64,000 bases of DNA from Saprospiraceae bacterium (lineage in GTDB: Bacteria; Bacteroidota; Bacteroidia; Chitinophagales; Saprospiraceae): the NCBI GenBank assembly GCA_016714085.1, contig JADJNW010000001.1, forward strand, positions 868,001 to 932,000, in the 5' to 3' direction. The position numbers and the translations under genes are program-made. Positions 35,455 through 46,059 of this stretch are shown piece by piece (the stretch's first letter is position 1; each line of letters starts with the position of its first letter). The notes beneath the pieces are model-generated. The model was not told the DNA's origin and ran no database searches. It saw nothing but the letters and a program-made list of their open reading frames with translations.

Positions 35455-38400
35455 TTAGAATCCAAGTTTTAAATTAAAGCCAATCGAACGCGAGCCAGGA
35501 TACTGACCGTTCTCGCCATAAGAGTTAGAAATTTCTGATGGATCAAAGTCGCGGTTCTTAGCATAAACCAACCATGGGTTACGAGCTACGATAGAAATAG
35601 TAGCATTTTGCAACCATTTGTTGAGTGCGTTCACTTTATTCACCGGAATACGATAGCCAAGACTTACTTCTCTCAACTTGATAAAGCTCAGGTCATATAC
35701 ATGCTCTTCAGCAATACGACGGCTACGGAAATCGTGGAAATAAGTGAAAGCATCCACATATCTATCCACAGGCGTACCTTCAGCAGTCACGGCTACAATA
35801 TGTACACCACCACCGTCAGCTACTGCATCGCGTACTGGATTGCCCTTATCGTTCAAGCCAGCTGTTCTTGCCATCAAACCGGAGAATACACCCCAGTGGT
35901 CAGACAGTGAGAAGTAATTGCCTCCTTTTTGGAAATCAACGTTGAAGTTGAATACAAAATTCTTATAAGTCAGCGAGTTGAACATACCACCTGTCCAATC
36001 TGGTAATACACTGCCGAGGTAAGAGTTGGGTTCAGCAACATAGCGACCATTGGCATCTACTACTCTTTGGCCATTCACCATTTTGTAAGCACCGCCTCTC
36101 AATTGTCCCCATCTTTCACCGGCGGCATGTACCAACTGAACACCTGAAGTCGTACCAAAAGTACCACCTTCCTGAACAATGGCATTCACACCAGGCGCTA
36201 ATTCTATGATTTCAGAATTTACTTTTGAGAAGTTTACGCCAATATTCCATTCAAAAGAACCTGCTGAAACAGGCGTTGCGTCTAAAGCGAGTTCTATACC
36301 GTCTCTTGAGATTTTACCCGCATTCACTTTTTTAGTAGTAAAACCGCTGGCAGGTGTAACGGCTACATCCACGATTTCATCTTCTTTATCTTCCTTGAAG
36401 TAAGTAAAGCTCAATCCTAACTTATTCTGGAAGAAGCGCAAATCCAAACCGCCTTCGTATGCAGAAGACAAAGAAGGCCTGATATTCGGGTCAATCAACA
36501 AGTTAGGAGTTGCCATCAATGGGTTACCACTAAACTGTTGTGCTTGTAATGTATACGCAAGGTCTAACTGATAAGCTGGCAGGTCAGAACCTACCTGCGC
36601 CCAGCTACCTCTCAGCTTACCATAAGAAAGGATTGGCAGTATATTCGCTGTCAATTCGCTGAATACAAAGCTTGCTCCAAAAGAAGGATAGAAATAGGAA
36701 TTGGCATCCTTAGGCAAAGCCGAACTCCAGTCGTTACGGGCCGACCATTCCAGATAAACCGTTTCTTTATAACCAAAAGAACCGAGCGAGTACAAACTAT
36801 TGACCTTCTTGCCTGATCTAAAGTCATTAAAAGAAGCCGGGTTACGAGAATTAGCCATGGTAAATAAATCAGGTACTACTAAGCCATTATTAGAGTTTCC
36901 GCTATTTTGGCTGAAACTTTCACTCCGAACGTTACCACCAGCGTTGGCTTCTACGCTCAGGTCTCCGAAGCGATCAAAATAAGTAGCCAAAATCTCGTAA
37001 TTATCTTCAATAGCCTTGGTTTGACCAATCTCGATGCGGTTGAATTCACCGGTTTGTGTGCCGCCTGTTTCCAAATCATAGAATCGCTTATTGTTCCAGT
37101 TGGTATTCACCTGGTTTCTTCTGAGATAACCTGCTATTTTAAAATTATCGTTCAGTTTGAAAGTAAGATTAAGGTCTCCCACTAAGCGCTCGCGCTCGTT
37201 AACATACTGTGTATTGTTAAAATAATCGAATTGGTTATACCAGTAATTACCTGCATAAAAATTACGTGGGCTTGTCAGATAAGCACTTGGGTTGTTGTGA
37301 TTCCAGCTAGCGAGATAACCTTCAGGTGATCTTAAGCCACTCAATTCGCGTATTTTGTTCATATCCAAATGGCGGTGAAACCACTGGTTGAAGTTACCGG
37401 AAGATGCGGTGGCATAATTATCCGCATTTTCAGCATTGGTTTCCTGCGTCGTAAATGTGATATTCGCACCAGCTGTAAAGTATTTGCCTACGTCAACTGA
37501 GCTTTGGGTGGAAAGGATGTACTTATTCAAACTGGTATTAGGGATCAAACCCTGTACGTTTTGGTTTGTCATAGAGAAACGAGTAGAATAACCTTCGCCA
37601 GCCTGCGATAAGTTAACGTTGGTGTTGGAAGTGCTACCTGTTTCATAAAAATCTCTGATATTGTCAGGGTTAGCAACCAATGGTTCGGTTTTTCCAAAAT
37701 AAGGAGAGTCTGGATACCAGGCATACCAAGGGATGTATTGTTGTCCATCGAGTCTTGGTCCCCAGCTGGCATCATCCGAATAATCGTGATAGAATTTTCC
37801 ATCTAGCACTTTCCATTCTTCAGGCATACCATTTTGCCAAGCGAATTGGATAAGCTCAGATTCACCACCGCCTGCATACTCATTTTGGTACTCAGGTAGA
37901 ATGTACATTCTATCTACAAAGAAGCTCTGGTTCACTTCAATGCCAAGACCTTTTCTCTTCTCACCTTTTTTAGTAGTAATAACCACGACACCAGCATCCC
38001 CACGCTGACCATACAGGGCAGTTGCGCTCGGGCCTTTCAATACCGAAATACTTTCTACATCATCCAAGTTGATGTCATTAGACTGGGTAGGTGTACCATC
38101 AATTACATAGAGTGGTTGTTTGTCTTGAAGCGAACCTGCACCGCGAATACGGATAGCCGCATCCCGACCAAGCGCCATGGAAGCCTGGCTACGTACTTGT
38201 ACCCCCTGCAACTTTACCAGCAATGGCATTGTTCAGGTTGGTCTGACGAATGGTATTGAGCTCTTCTGATTTAACGGTCTGAACCGAATAAGATACAGAC
38301 TTCTCCGAACGCTTGATACCTAAAGCCGTTACCACAGCTTCGTCCAAAGTGATACCTTCTGAAAGCGTGATTAACACATCATTGGAAGCGCCGATGGCAA

Positions 38401-38641
38401 CTTCCCGCGTACCATAACCGGTGTAGCTGATGACCAGCATTGTACCACCTTCAGGTACCTCTAAAGTAAATTTTCCATCAATGTCAGTAGCCGTACCTAC
38501 TGTTGTTCCTTTGACCAAAATACTTGCCCCGATCAAGGGTTCACCAAGTTGGTCAATGACTGAGCCGTTAATAGTGCGCTGTGCCAGAGCAAGCCCTGTA
38601 AAGCATAGCAGCAACACTAAGCATGTCAAGAGTCTTTTCAT
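35455..38641 (-). CDS. SusC/RagA family TonB-linked outer-membrane transporter (frameshifted)
   Basis: About 1061 aa after correction. ATG at 38641 gives a signal peptide (LLCFTGLALAQ), then the carboxypeptidase-D-regulatory-like domain (INGSVIDQLGEPLIGASILVKGT). The TonB-dependent plug follows (IRIRGAGSLQDKQPLYVIDG ... VLKGPSATALYG), then the beta barrel, ending in FNLKLGF with terminal Phe. The first frame stops at 38189 just after LNNAIAGKVAGG, while the continuation AGVQVRSQASM is in another frame; one extra base in the five-C run at 38202-38206 explains it. With the SusD partner it imports a polymer fragment or peptide using TonB energy. Intact function depends on whether the extra base is real. 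Confidence 0.9.
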
Positions 38642-39243
38642 AAACTAATTCAATTTGTGAGTGAATAAATAATTATAAAAAGTTTTTTCAAAGCAGCGCC
38701 TGGCTATGGGGTAAGCGAATAGATTCCATTAAGGTTTGAGAGTCATTTGTTTGGATTTGGAATAGCATTCAAATCGGCACTACTCTAAATATCTTAGAGG
38801 GTTATTGTTAATCACCGCCTTTCAAAGAACATTGAAATATTTCTTAAAACTTAAATTTAAAAATTTTGAGAGTCTGATTAGCTTGTCATGGAGTGGCAAT
38901 TTTACAAAATATTTGCACATAATATATCAAAAATCGCAAAATAAATCCTGCTAAAATGCCAAACCAAGTAATTTCATCCTTATTTCAAACTGATTCTCAA
39001 ATATTTAAAGCCAAAGTACTTGAAAGTACAAAATTAAGTAATTTAACAAATATATAATTTGGTAGAAATTGGGATTTAAGCTAAACGAAAACTTTTCGTG
39101 CTTCGCTGCTTGTAAGACAAGTTTCCCCTTATTTGCTTCCTTCAGGTAACAGCTTCCTTATTTTTGCGTTTTATCCTGAAAAACTTCAATGAATCAACTT
39201 TGTATTCTACTTGTCTGATGTCTGACATCTGGCATCCAATGAA
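38642..39243. other. divergent intergenic region between susC and the OMP gene
   Basis: AT-rich, with no ORF. It contains a plus-strand promoter (39132-39166) and a TATATTTG core on the minus strand (39054-39047) that could give a ~400-nt leader for susC. Nothing else recognised. Confidence 0.5.
39132..39166 (+). promoter_or_regulatory. promoter of the broken OMP gene
   Basis: TTTG (39132-39135), 23 bases, TATTTTTG (39159-39166). The element fits the Bacteroidota consensus apart from slightly long spacing and lies 77 bases before the gene start. Confidence 0.5.
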
Positions 39244-42200
39244 ATGAGAAAACTTCTGCTCCTCATATTGCTATTTGAAACAACCCTTTCCGTCGCACAA
39301 CGCGATGGCTTGTCCAATTTGCGCAGCAAAACGATTACCACAAGCTTTCCCCGCCAAACGCTTGATTCACTGACCATTATTCCAAATTCCGTTGAAATTT
39401 TTCAAAGTGGCATCCGGCTCGATACTTCTTTTTATATAATTATTAATACCGATATTATTTGGCAAAAGCCAGTGGATTCAATACTTGTAGCACGTTATCG
39501 TGTAATGCCATATAATCTCGGTAAGACTTACGCCCGACTCGATACCTCCCAAGCGCAGCGCCGCGATAACGGTGATATTGTAATTAATTATAATCCTTAT
39601 AGTGATCGGCAAGAGTCACTTATAGATTTTAAAGGATTGGATTATAATGGCAGCTTTGCGCGCGGCATTTCTTTTGGCAATAATCAGGATTTGGTGCTGA
39701 ATTCGAGTTTTAATCTGCAATTAGCAGGTGAAATCGGCGATGGTATTGAAATTCTGGCCGCCATTACCGATGAAAATATTCCCATTCAACCCGAAGGCAA
39801 TACCCGCCAACTCGGCCCAACAGTTATTTTATGAATTATTTCAAACGCTTGCAGGGCGCTTCGGTCAGCAACACTAGTCAACTGGGCAAAGGCACACTCA
39901 GCACCAGCGGCAGCGTCGCTATTTCAAGAGGACAATTTGCGCGCAATCAAATCCAGCAACAGGAAGGCAATCAGGGACCTTACAAACTCACAGGCAGCCA
40001 GGGCGAGCAGTTCATTATTATCCTTTCCGGCACCGAAAAAGTCTGGCTCGACGGGCAACTCCTGCAACGCGGCATCGAAGATGATTACATTATTGATTAC
40101 AACACAGGTGAAATTATTTTCACAAATAAACGACTGATTACCAAAGACTCACGTATTATTATCGAATTTGAATACAGCGATCAGAATTACTTACGCTCTT
40201 TTTTATGCTGGGAATGTCGAGTACAAACAAGATAAACTCCGCGTTTATGGCAATATTTTCAACCAAAGCGATAGCCGCACCAGCACAGGCGGGCAGAATC
40301 TCGGCGACGATCAAAAACGCATCCTATCGCAAGCGGGCGATGACGCGGCGCGGGTTTCCAGCATTGACACTTTAGCATTTACACCCACGCGAGTCTTGTA
40401 TAAATTGGAGGAAGTGGCGATCCCTTGTAAGAAAGCCTTCACCATCCTTGTTTATTCTACCAATCCTGATTCGGCGCAGTACACGGCGCGTTTTTCTTTT
40501 GTCGGCGCTGGGCTTGGCAATTATATTCTCGACAATACTCAAATTGCGAATGAACGCGTGTATCGTTTCATTAGTCCTGATCCGATTACCTGTCAGCCGC
40601 GCGGCGACTACGAGCCTGTTATTCAATTACTTGCACCCAGGCAACAGCGATTGATTACGCTCGGTGGCGAATATCAAATTGGCAAAAATGCTGGTTTACA
40701 AACAGAAATTGCCATTAGCAATAACGACCAAAATCGCTTTTCTAATCTCGACAGTGGCGACGATACAGGCATCGCGGCTATTCCAGCTTCAAAAAAAGTT
40801 TCAAATTGGACAGCCTTTGGAGCATGGATACCGATATTGGGTACGAATTTGTGCAACAAGAATTCCAGCCTTTGAATCCTTACCGAAATCCTGAGTTTCT
40901 CAGGGATTGGAGTTTGGCGAACGTACAAGGTGTGGGCAATGTGACAAAAGCGACAGAGCATCTGGGCCGCGGCGGATTTGTTCTGAAACGCTTGAATTTA
41001 GGGCAGTTGCAATACCAATTTGGTGGCTTTTCCCGGGATTCATTGTACAATGGAAACAGGCATTTTGCGCAAGTGCAACTCAAGCGAAACGGCTGGGATT
41101 TCAATACAGAAGGGAGTTTGCTGCTGGCGGATGCCTTGGGTGAAAAAAATCGTTTTTTTCGTCCCAAAGTTCATTTTTCAAAAACTTTTCAAGAGTTAAA
41201 CAACTGGAAAATAGGCGCTTATATTGAACGCGAAAAGAATGAACGCACGCTCGCGGCAAGCGATACGCTGAATCAAAGTAGTTTTTATTACGATTTGTAT
41301 CGCGTTTTTTTGGAAAGTCCGGTCACAGAAAAATTTAGTTTCTCGACAAAATATCAGCAGCGCGAAGATTTTGCACCCTTTGGCAACGAATTTGTAAAAA
41401 GCACGATTGGTAATGAATTGAACGTCAATGGCTCTTGGAATATTCGACGTACTTTAAATTTGGCAGGGAATTTCACTTATCGCCGTTTGCATCTGCTGAA
41501 TGACTTGCTTGTGAAGGATCAACAAAAAGAATCGGAAACGTTTTTGGGTCGCACCGATGTCAATTTTACTTTCTGGAAAGGAGCACTCCGCGCCAATAAT
41601 ACTTATGAAATCGGCTCCGGGCAAGAGCCGCGCGTGGATTTCACGTACGTGAAAGTGCGCCAGGGCGAGGGCACGCATATCTGGCTTGACTCGCTGTACA
41701 ATAACGACGGCGTCATCCAGCCCAACGAAATGGAAATCGCGCCTTTTCCTGATCTCGCCGACTATGTGCGCGTGAGTACTTTCACCAACCAATATATCCG
41801 CGCTAATTACGTGAACCTCAACAGCAGCCTGCTGCTCACGCCCAAAGCGGTTTGGTTTGATCAAAAAGGCTTCCGCAATTTCCTGAGCAAATTCTCGACG
41901 CAGAGTACCTTGATTATCAACCGAAAAACGCTTAATAATGCTGACATTTCTCCTTGGAATCCCTTCCAACTCGATGTAGCAGATACGTCGCTCGTATCCG
42001 TAAGTTCCAATATTCGTAATATCCTGTTTTTCAATCGCGCCAATCCAAAATACGATGTCCAAATCGGGAATTCGATGTTGTCCAATAAATTTGTGCAAAC
42101 CTCCGGTTTCGAGAGTCGCAGAAATACCGAGCAGTTTTTTCGCAGTCGCGTGAACGCCACCAAAAGCATCAGCGCCCAGCTCAACCTCACGCGCAGCGAG

Positions 42201-42647
42201 CGTTTGAGCGATTCGCAGTTTTTTGATAATCGGGATTTCAACATCCTGAGTTGGCAAATCGAGCCGCAATGCACCTACTTGCCCAGTCGTGACTTCCGCA
42301 CCATCGTGAGTTATAAATTCCAAACCGACCGCAATACCTTTAGCGATAACCCCGCCGAAGCCACACAAAATAACCTCAGCCTGGAAATGACCTGGAATCA
42401 AGCCAGCAGCACCAGCATTCGCCTGCGCGGTTCGTTTGTGGATATTGCTTTTGAAGGCACGCCGAGTTCGCCCGTGGGCTTTGCTATTTTGAATGGCTTG
42501 CAGCCCGGCAAAAACTTTCTCTGGAATCTCAGCCTCGACCGCCAGCTCTCCCGCAATCTCCGCCTCAACCTTAGCTACGAAGGCCGCAAAACCGGCGAAG
42601 CCCGCGTGGTGCACGTGGGGCGGGCGCAGGTGGCAGCTATTTTTTAG
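39244..42647 (+). pseudogene. large outer-membrane beta-barrel protein gene with a deletion and two frameshifts
   Basis: Signal peptide (LLFETTLSVAQ) at 39244. The recognisable pieces are: to ~39807 ending LAAITDENIPIQPEGNTRQL; from 39813 (RPNSYFMNYFKRLQGAS) through EGNQGPYKL and AGTEKVWLDG to EFEYSDQNYL; FYAGNVEYKQDKLRVYGN from ~40205; and MDTDIGYEFVQQEF to the end. The ~35 residues normally between QL and RP are missing, with an out-of-frame junction near 39808-39813. Single-base shifts lie at the six-T run 40199-40204 and the seven-A run 40791-40797. This is a large conserved Bacteroidota outer-membrane protein of unknown role, as I recall. It ends in a beta-signal-like strand with terminal Phe. 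Its last ~80 bases recur twice downstream after toxin genes. Confidence 0.7.
42563..42647 (+). repeat. repeat R1: original 3' end of the OMP gene
   Basis: Encodes the final strand of the barrel protein (RKTGEARVVHVGRAQVAA, then Ile-Phe and stop). Copies R2 (43350-43433) and R3 (44163-44252) follow each downstream toxin gene. Confidence 0.9.
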
Positions 42648-42695
42648 GTGATAGAGTGATGAGAGAATAGGGTGATGAACACTTTTACATTCATT

Positions 42696-42732
42696 GGAAC
42701 TGGAATTTGTCTCGATTTGTTATTATATTTGT
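42696..42732 (+). promoter_or_regulatory. conserved promoter block of toxin-antitoxin cassette 1
   Basis: 37-base block, GGAACTGGAATTTGT ... TTTGTTATTATATTTGT, containing TATATTTG (42724-42731). It is identical at 33 of 37 positions to the block 5' of cassette 2 (43490-43526). It lies 18 bases before the antitoxin start. Confidence 0.7.
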
Positions 42733-42750
42733 TCTTATAATTAAAAAACC

Positions 42751-42966
42751 ATGAGCGAATTATTATTAAAATTTAATCAACTAAATGATCTCCAGCGGCA
42801 GGAAGTACTGGATTTTATTAATTTCTTATTAACAAAGAGTAAGCAAAAACAACAAAAATCTAAGGAGTATCAAGAAGAAACAGAAGATGCTTACAATTTC
42901 TTTGAATCCGCTGGTTTGATGGAAAATCGGGATATAGATGCTGACCAACTAAGACGCGATGCATGA
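42751..42966 (+). CDS. antitoxin of a VapBC-type module (DUF2281-like)
   Basis: 71 aa, acidic and helical. The N-terminal LLLKFNQLNDLQRQEVLDFINFLL is typical of DUF2281-like antitoxins paired with PIN toxins, followed by a Lys/Gln-rich then acidic segment (residues 30-71) that would wrap the toxin. It overlaps the toxin gene by 8 bases, so translation is coupled. Expected to neutralise the downstream toxin and repress the shared promoter (family knowledge). First gene of cassette 1. Confidence 0.82.
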   Translation: MSELLLKFNQLNDLQRQEVLDFINFLLTKSKQKQQKSKEYQEETEDAYNFFESAGLMENRDIDADQLRRDA

Positions 42967-43354
42967 AAATCAAATCCTAGTATTATGTGATACCAATATT
43001 ATTATAGAGTTTTATAAAAACAACCCTGCAATTGTAGCAGCATTACATCAAATAGGGCAGGAAAATATTGCCATTAGTGTAATAACAGCAGGTGAATTAT
43101 TATACGGTGCACTAAATAAACTAGAGTTAGAGCGCATCTCAAAAGATATTACACATCTTCATACTTTAGCACTCAATGAATCTATTGGTACACTCGCCCT
43201 TGAATTATTAAAACATTACACGCTTAGCCATAAATTATCGTTGCCAGACGCCCTTATTGCAGCCACTGCACTTCATTATGATATTCCACTTTATACGCTC
43301 AACCTGAAAGATTTTCGCCCAATTACAGGATTGAGTTTGTACCAGCCTGCATAA
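42959..43354 (+). CDS. VapC-type PIN-domain ribonuclease toxin
   Basis: 131 aa, normal PIN toxin length. Acidic active-site residues are Asp11 (CDTNIII), Glu46 (TAGELLYGA), Asp97 (LSLPDALIAATA) and Asp118 (LKDF). It is expected to be a Mg-dependent RNase that cuts tRNA or rRNA when free of antitoxin. The stop codon lies just inside repeat R2, the copied 3' end of the upstream OMP gene. Confidence 0.9.
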   Translation: MHENQILVLCDTNIIIEFYKNNPAIVAALHQIGQENIAISVITAGELLYGALNKLELERISKDITHLHTLALNESIGTLALELLKHYTLSHKLSLPDALIAATALHYDIPLYTLNLKDFRPITGLSLYQPA

Positions 43355-43433
43355 CCTCAGCTACGAAGAACGAAAAACCGGCGAAGCCCGCGTCGTGCAC
43401 GTCGGGCGGGCGCAGGTGGCGGCGGTGTTTTAA
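43350..43433 (+). repeat. repeat R2: second copy of the OMP gene 3' end
   Basis: About 80 bases closely matching R1, still encoding NLSYEERKTGEARVVHVGR and AQVAAVF with stop, but with no start or rest of the gene. It begins at the stop codon of the first PIN toxin. Confidence 0.9.
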
Positions 43434-43489
43434 ATAGGAGGATAGGGGATGAAAATTTTTATATTTTACATTTTGACTTTGCAAAACCA

Positions 43490-43526
43490 GGAACTGGAAT
43501 TTGTAGTGGTTTGTTATTATATTTGT
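43490..43526 (+). promoter_or_regulatory. conserved promoter block of toxin-antitoxin cassette 2
   Basis: Second copy of the 37-base block, with TATATTTG at 43518-43525, 19 bases before the antitoxin ATG. Confidence 0.7.
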
Positions 43527-43544
43527 ATCATTAAGAATTGTAGC

Positions 43545-43745
43545 ATGACAAAAATTCAGACTATCATAGAAGAAATCCACGATTTGAATTCGGAAGAATT
43601 AGAAACGCTTTTACGTGAAATTCTCCAGCGAATAAATGCCTACCAACAAGCTGAATCCATCTTAAATGAATATATCGGCAGCGGCAAAGGTATTTGGGAA
43701 ATGGACGCCCAGGAATATGTCAATGAATTGAGAAGAGAAGATTAA
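43545..43745 (+). CDS. antitoxin of the second VapBC-type module
   Basis: 66 aa. Start ATG 43545 is chosen because it follows the conserved promoter block; an upstream in-frame start at 43449 would overlap that block. The helical N-terminus (IQTIIEEIHDLNSEELETLLREILQRI) and acidic C-terminus fit a small antitoxin, although I do not recognise the family. It ends 4 bases before the toxin gene. Not obviously homologous to the cassette 1 antitoxin, so the two cassettes share borders rather than cargo. Confidence 0.75.
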   Translation: MTKIQTIIEEIHDLNSEELETLLREILQRINAYQQAESILNEYIGSGKGIWEMDAQEYVNELRRED

Positions 43746-43749
43746 TCAT

Positions 43750-44162
43750 ATGAAAGTCTTTATTGATACCGCGCCGTTTATTTACATGGCAGAAGAACAC
43801 CCTGTTTACGCTGAGAGAACCAAGAAATTTATTGCAGCGGCTTTCGCCAATCAAGATAGCTTAATTACAAGTATAATAACTTTAATGGAATTTAGTGTAA
43901 AACCCGAACGAGATATCATAAAACCGAATCGATAGAAAAGCTGCGCTCGACCTGGAATCGCTTGAATGTACAACTCTTGAATATTGACGAACCAATTGCC
44001 CAACAAGCTGCAAAACTCCGGGCCAAATATCCCGCGCTGAAAGGCTTGGATGCATTACAAATCAGTGCTGCTTTACTACATGATTGCCGACAATTTCTTA
44101 CCAATGATATTCCTTTACAAAAGATTGAAGAAATCGAAGTCGTATTAATAGAAAAATTATAG
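43750..44162 (+). CDS. PIN-domain toxin of cassette 2, frameshifted
   Basis: About 137 aa after correction. The first part, MKVFIDTAPFIY, has Asp6 and Glu47 (TLMEFSVKP); this frame stops at 43935. The continuation, HKTESIEKLRSTWNRLNVQLL, with the PIN motif LKGLDALQISAALLHDC, is in the next frame and stops at 44162. One base is missing near 43905-43912. If real, the mutation inactivates the toxin; if an assembly error, the toxin is complete. The stop is followed immediately by repeat R3. Confidence 0.85.
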
Positions 44163-44252
44163 CCTCCACCTCAGCTACGAAGGCAAGGCCGCAAAACTGG
44201 CGAAGCACGTGTGGTGCACGTGGGACGGGCGCAGGTGGCGGCGGTGTTTTAG
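44163..44252 (+). repeat. repeat R3: third copy of the OMP gene 3' end
   Basis: About 88 bases matching R1/R2, with a small insertion after CTACGAAGGC that breaks the frame. Its end, GTGGCGGCGGTGTTTTAG, is closer to R2 than to R1. It closes cassette 2. Confidence 0.88.
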
Positions 44253-44318
44253 AAGCAATACTAACTAAAATTGTTCCTTTTATATTTTTCTGCATTATTA
44301 TATTATATCTTATGTATA

Positions 44319-46019
44319 ATGAAATTATTTATTACTTTTCTTCTTATAATAATATCGTTATTTATTACTTCTTGTAATAAAAAGGGGGAATTACCAGAGT
44401 CTGAAACTTTGCAGCAAAAGCTTCTTCGATGCGTATATCCGGATATTACATTACCTAATGAGTATTGGGTTTTATTATCAGGTTCAGAAATTTCTTTAAT
44501 GGATTTTATTGTTTTAAAGCCTTTTAGTCGTGATTCTATTACACTTTTGTCATGCAAGTTGATTATTGGAAATCGAAAAATGGATGACCAAAATGGATTT
44601 TTTGGAAATTGTTCAATTACAAACGACATAACTAGTGAAGAGGAAAAGGTATTTTTTACAAGCATTCTAAAAAAGAATGTCTCAAAACAAACAATTCAAT
44701 TTAATCAACTTCTTAGGCAAATAAAGAGAGCAGGGGCTTGGTTTGAGGATGCGAAATTTGGCATTTTTATTCACTGGGGCGTGTATGCCGTGCCTGCGTA
44801 TAGCCCGACGGTGCGCGATAGTGTGCATATTTATGATCGGTATGCGGAGCATTATTGGCGGCGCTTGGTGCAGCCGAATTCTACGCAGCAGTATTTTATT
44901 GATTTTCATCGAAAAATGTATGGCGATAAAGCCACGTATCAAGATTTTGTAAAAGATTTTAAAGCGGAATTATTTGAGCCGGAGGATTGGGCGGAGCGCT
45001 TTAAAAAAGCGGGCGCGAAATATGTGGTACTTACATCCAAGCATCATGAGGGTTTTCCGCTGTGGCAGTCGCCGCAATCCTGGAACTGGAATGCCGTGGA
45101 TGTTGTCCCGAAGCGGGATTTGCTGGGTGATTTGACAAACGCGGTGCGCGATGAGGGTTTGAAAATGGGTTATTATTATTCTTTATTGGAATGGTTTCAT
45201 CCATTATATAATAAGGAAAATATTGATCAGTATGTAAAGGAACATATGATACCCCAAATGAAAGATTTGGTAACGCGCTACAAGCCAGATATTTTCTGGC
45301 CCGATGGCGAGTGGGATTACCATTCGAGCGTATTAAAAAGCACAGAATTTTTATCATGGTTATATAATGATTCGCCTGTAAAGGAAACGGTTATTACAAA
45401 TGATCGCTGGGGTCAGGAAACACGCGGCAAGCACGGCGGTTATTATACAACGGAATATGATTTGGTGCATAACGGAATTTTTATGGATCAAGGATTTTCG
45501 CATCCCTGGGAGGAGTGCAGGGGCATTGCGGGCTCGTTTGGATATAATAGAATGGAAATTTTGGAAGATTATTCTACTTCGGAGGAATTGATTCATATTT
45601 TAATAAATAAAGTGGCACGGGGTGGGAATTTATTATTAAATATCGGCCCGACAGCGGATGGGCGTATTCCGGTGATTATGCAACAGCGCCTTTCTGATAT
45701 GGGTAAGTGGCTGGAAGTCAATGGTGAAGGCATTTACGGCACGCGTCGTTGGGAAAAAGCACCGCCCATTAAATCCGAAACGACGACTTATTATACGAAA
45801 AAAAGTAAGGATTTATATGTAATATTAACTCGTTTTCCTGAAAAAGATATTATAATAGAAAATGTAAAGAATCCTTCAAAAATTATGATGCTAGGCTTGA
45901 AAAACGCAGTAAAATCAAGCTTTAAGAATGGTAAATTAATGATTACACCTCCTGTAGTAACGCCAGCAAATAATCCTTGTGATTATGCGTGGGTGTTTAA
46001 ATTGGAAGGGGTGTTGTGA
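44319..46019 (+). CDS. GH29 alpha-L-fucosidase, lipoprotein with unusual N-terminal extension
   Basis: 566 aa from ATG 44319, which gives a lipoprotein signal with Cys19 (FITSC); a longer reading from 44271 has no support. Residues ~140-480 are a GH29 fucosidase: FGIFIHWGVYAVPAY, KYVVLTSKHHEGF, YYSLLEWFHP and the nucleophile region FWPDGEWD with Asp329. It removes fucose from glycans at the cell surface or in the periplasm. Residues 20-138 do not look like GH29 and are encoded by much more AT-rich DNA than the enzyme part; they may come from another lipoprotein joined in frame. A nucleoside hydrolase gene follows after 40 bases. Confidence 0.9.
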   Translation: MKLFITFLLIIISLFITSCNKKGELPESETLQQKLLRCVYPDITLPNEYWVLLSGSEISLMDFIVLKPFSRDSITLLSCKLIIGNRKMDDQNGFFGNCSITNDITSEEEKVFFTSILKKNVSKQTIQFNQLLRQIKRAGAWFEDAKFGIFIHWGVYAVPAYSPTVRDSVHIYDRYAEHYWRRLVQPNSTQQYFIDFHRKMYGDKATYQDFVKDFKAELFEPEDWAERFKKAGAKYVVLTSKHHEGFPLWQSPQSWNWNAVDVVPKRDLLGDLTNAVRDEGLKMGYYYSLLEWFHPLYNKENIDQYVKEHMIPQMKDLVTRYKPDIFWPDGEWDYHSSVLKSTEFLSWLYNDSPVKETVITNDRWGQETRGKHGGYYTTEYDLVHNGIFMDQGFSHPWEECRGIAGSFGYNRMEILEDYSTSEELIHILINKVARGGNLLLNIGPTADGRIPVIMQQRLSDMGKWLEVNGEGIYGTRRWEKAPPIKSETTTYYTKKSKDLYVILTRFPEKDIIIENVKNPSKIMMLGLKNAVKSSFKNGKLMITPPVVTPANNPCDYAWVFKLEGVL

Positions 46020-46045
46020 TATTGTGATATTGTGATATTGTGATA
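46014..46045. repeat. four perfect tandem copies of TTGTGATA
   Basis: Octamer repeat starting at the last codons of the fucosidase and ending 14 bases before the nucleoside hydrolase ATG, so it fills most of the intercistronic gap. Confidence 0.95.
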
Positions 46046-46059
46046 TTTAATTTTAAAAC

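Noticed and set aside
41454..42614. 386-aa antisense ORF opposite the OMP gene
   Set aside because: The sense frames clearly encode the outer-membrane protein; the antisense translation has no recognisable domain or signal.
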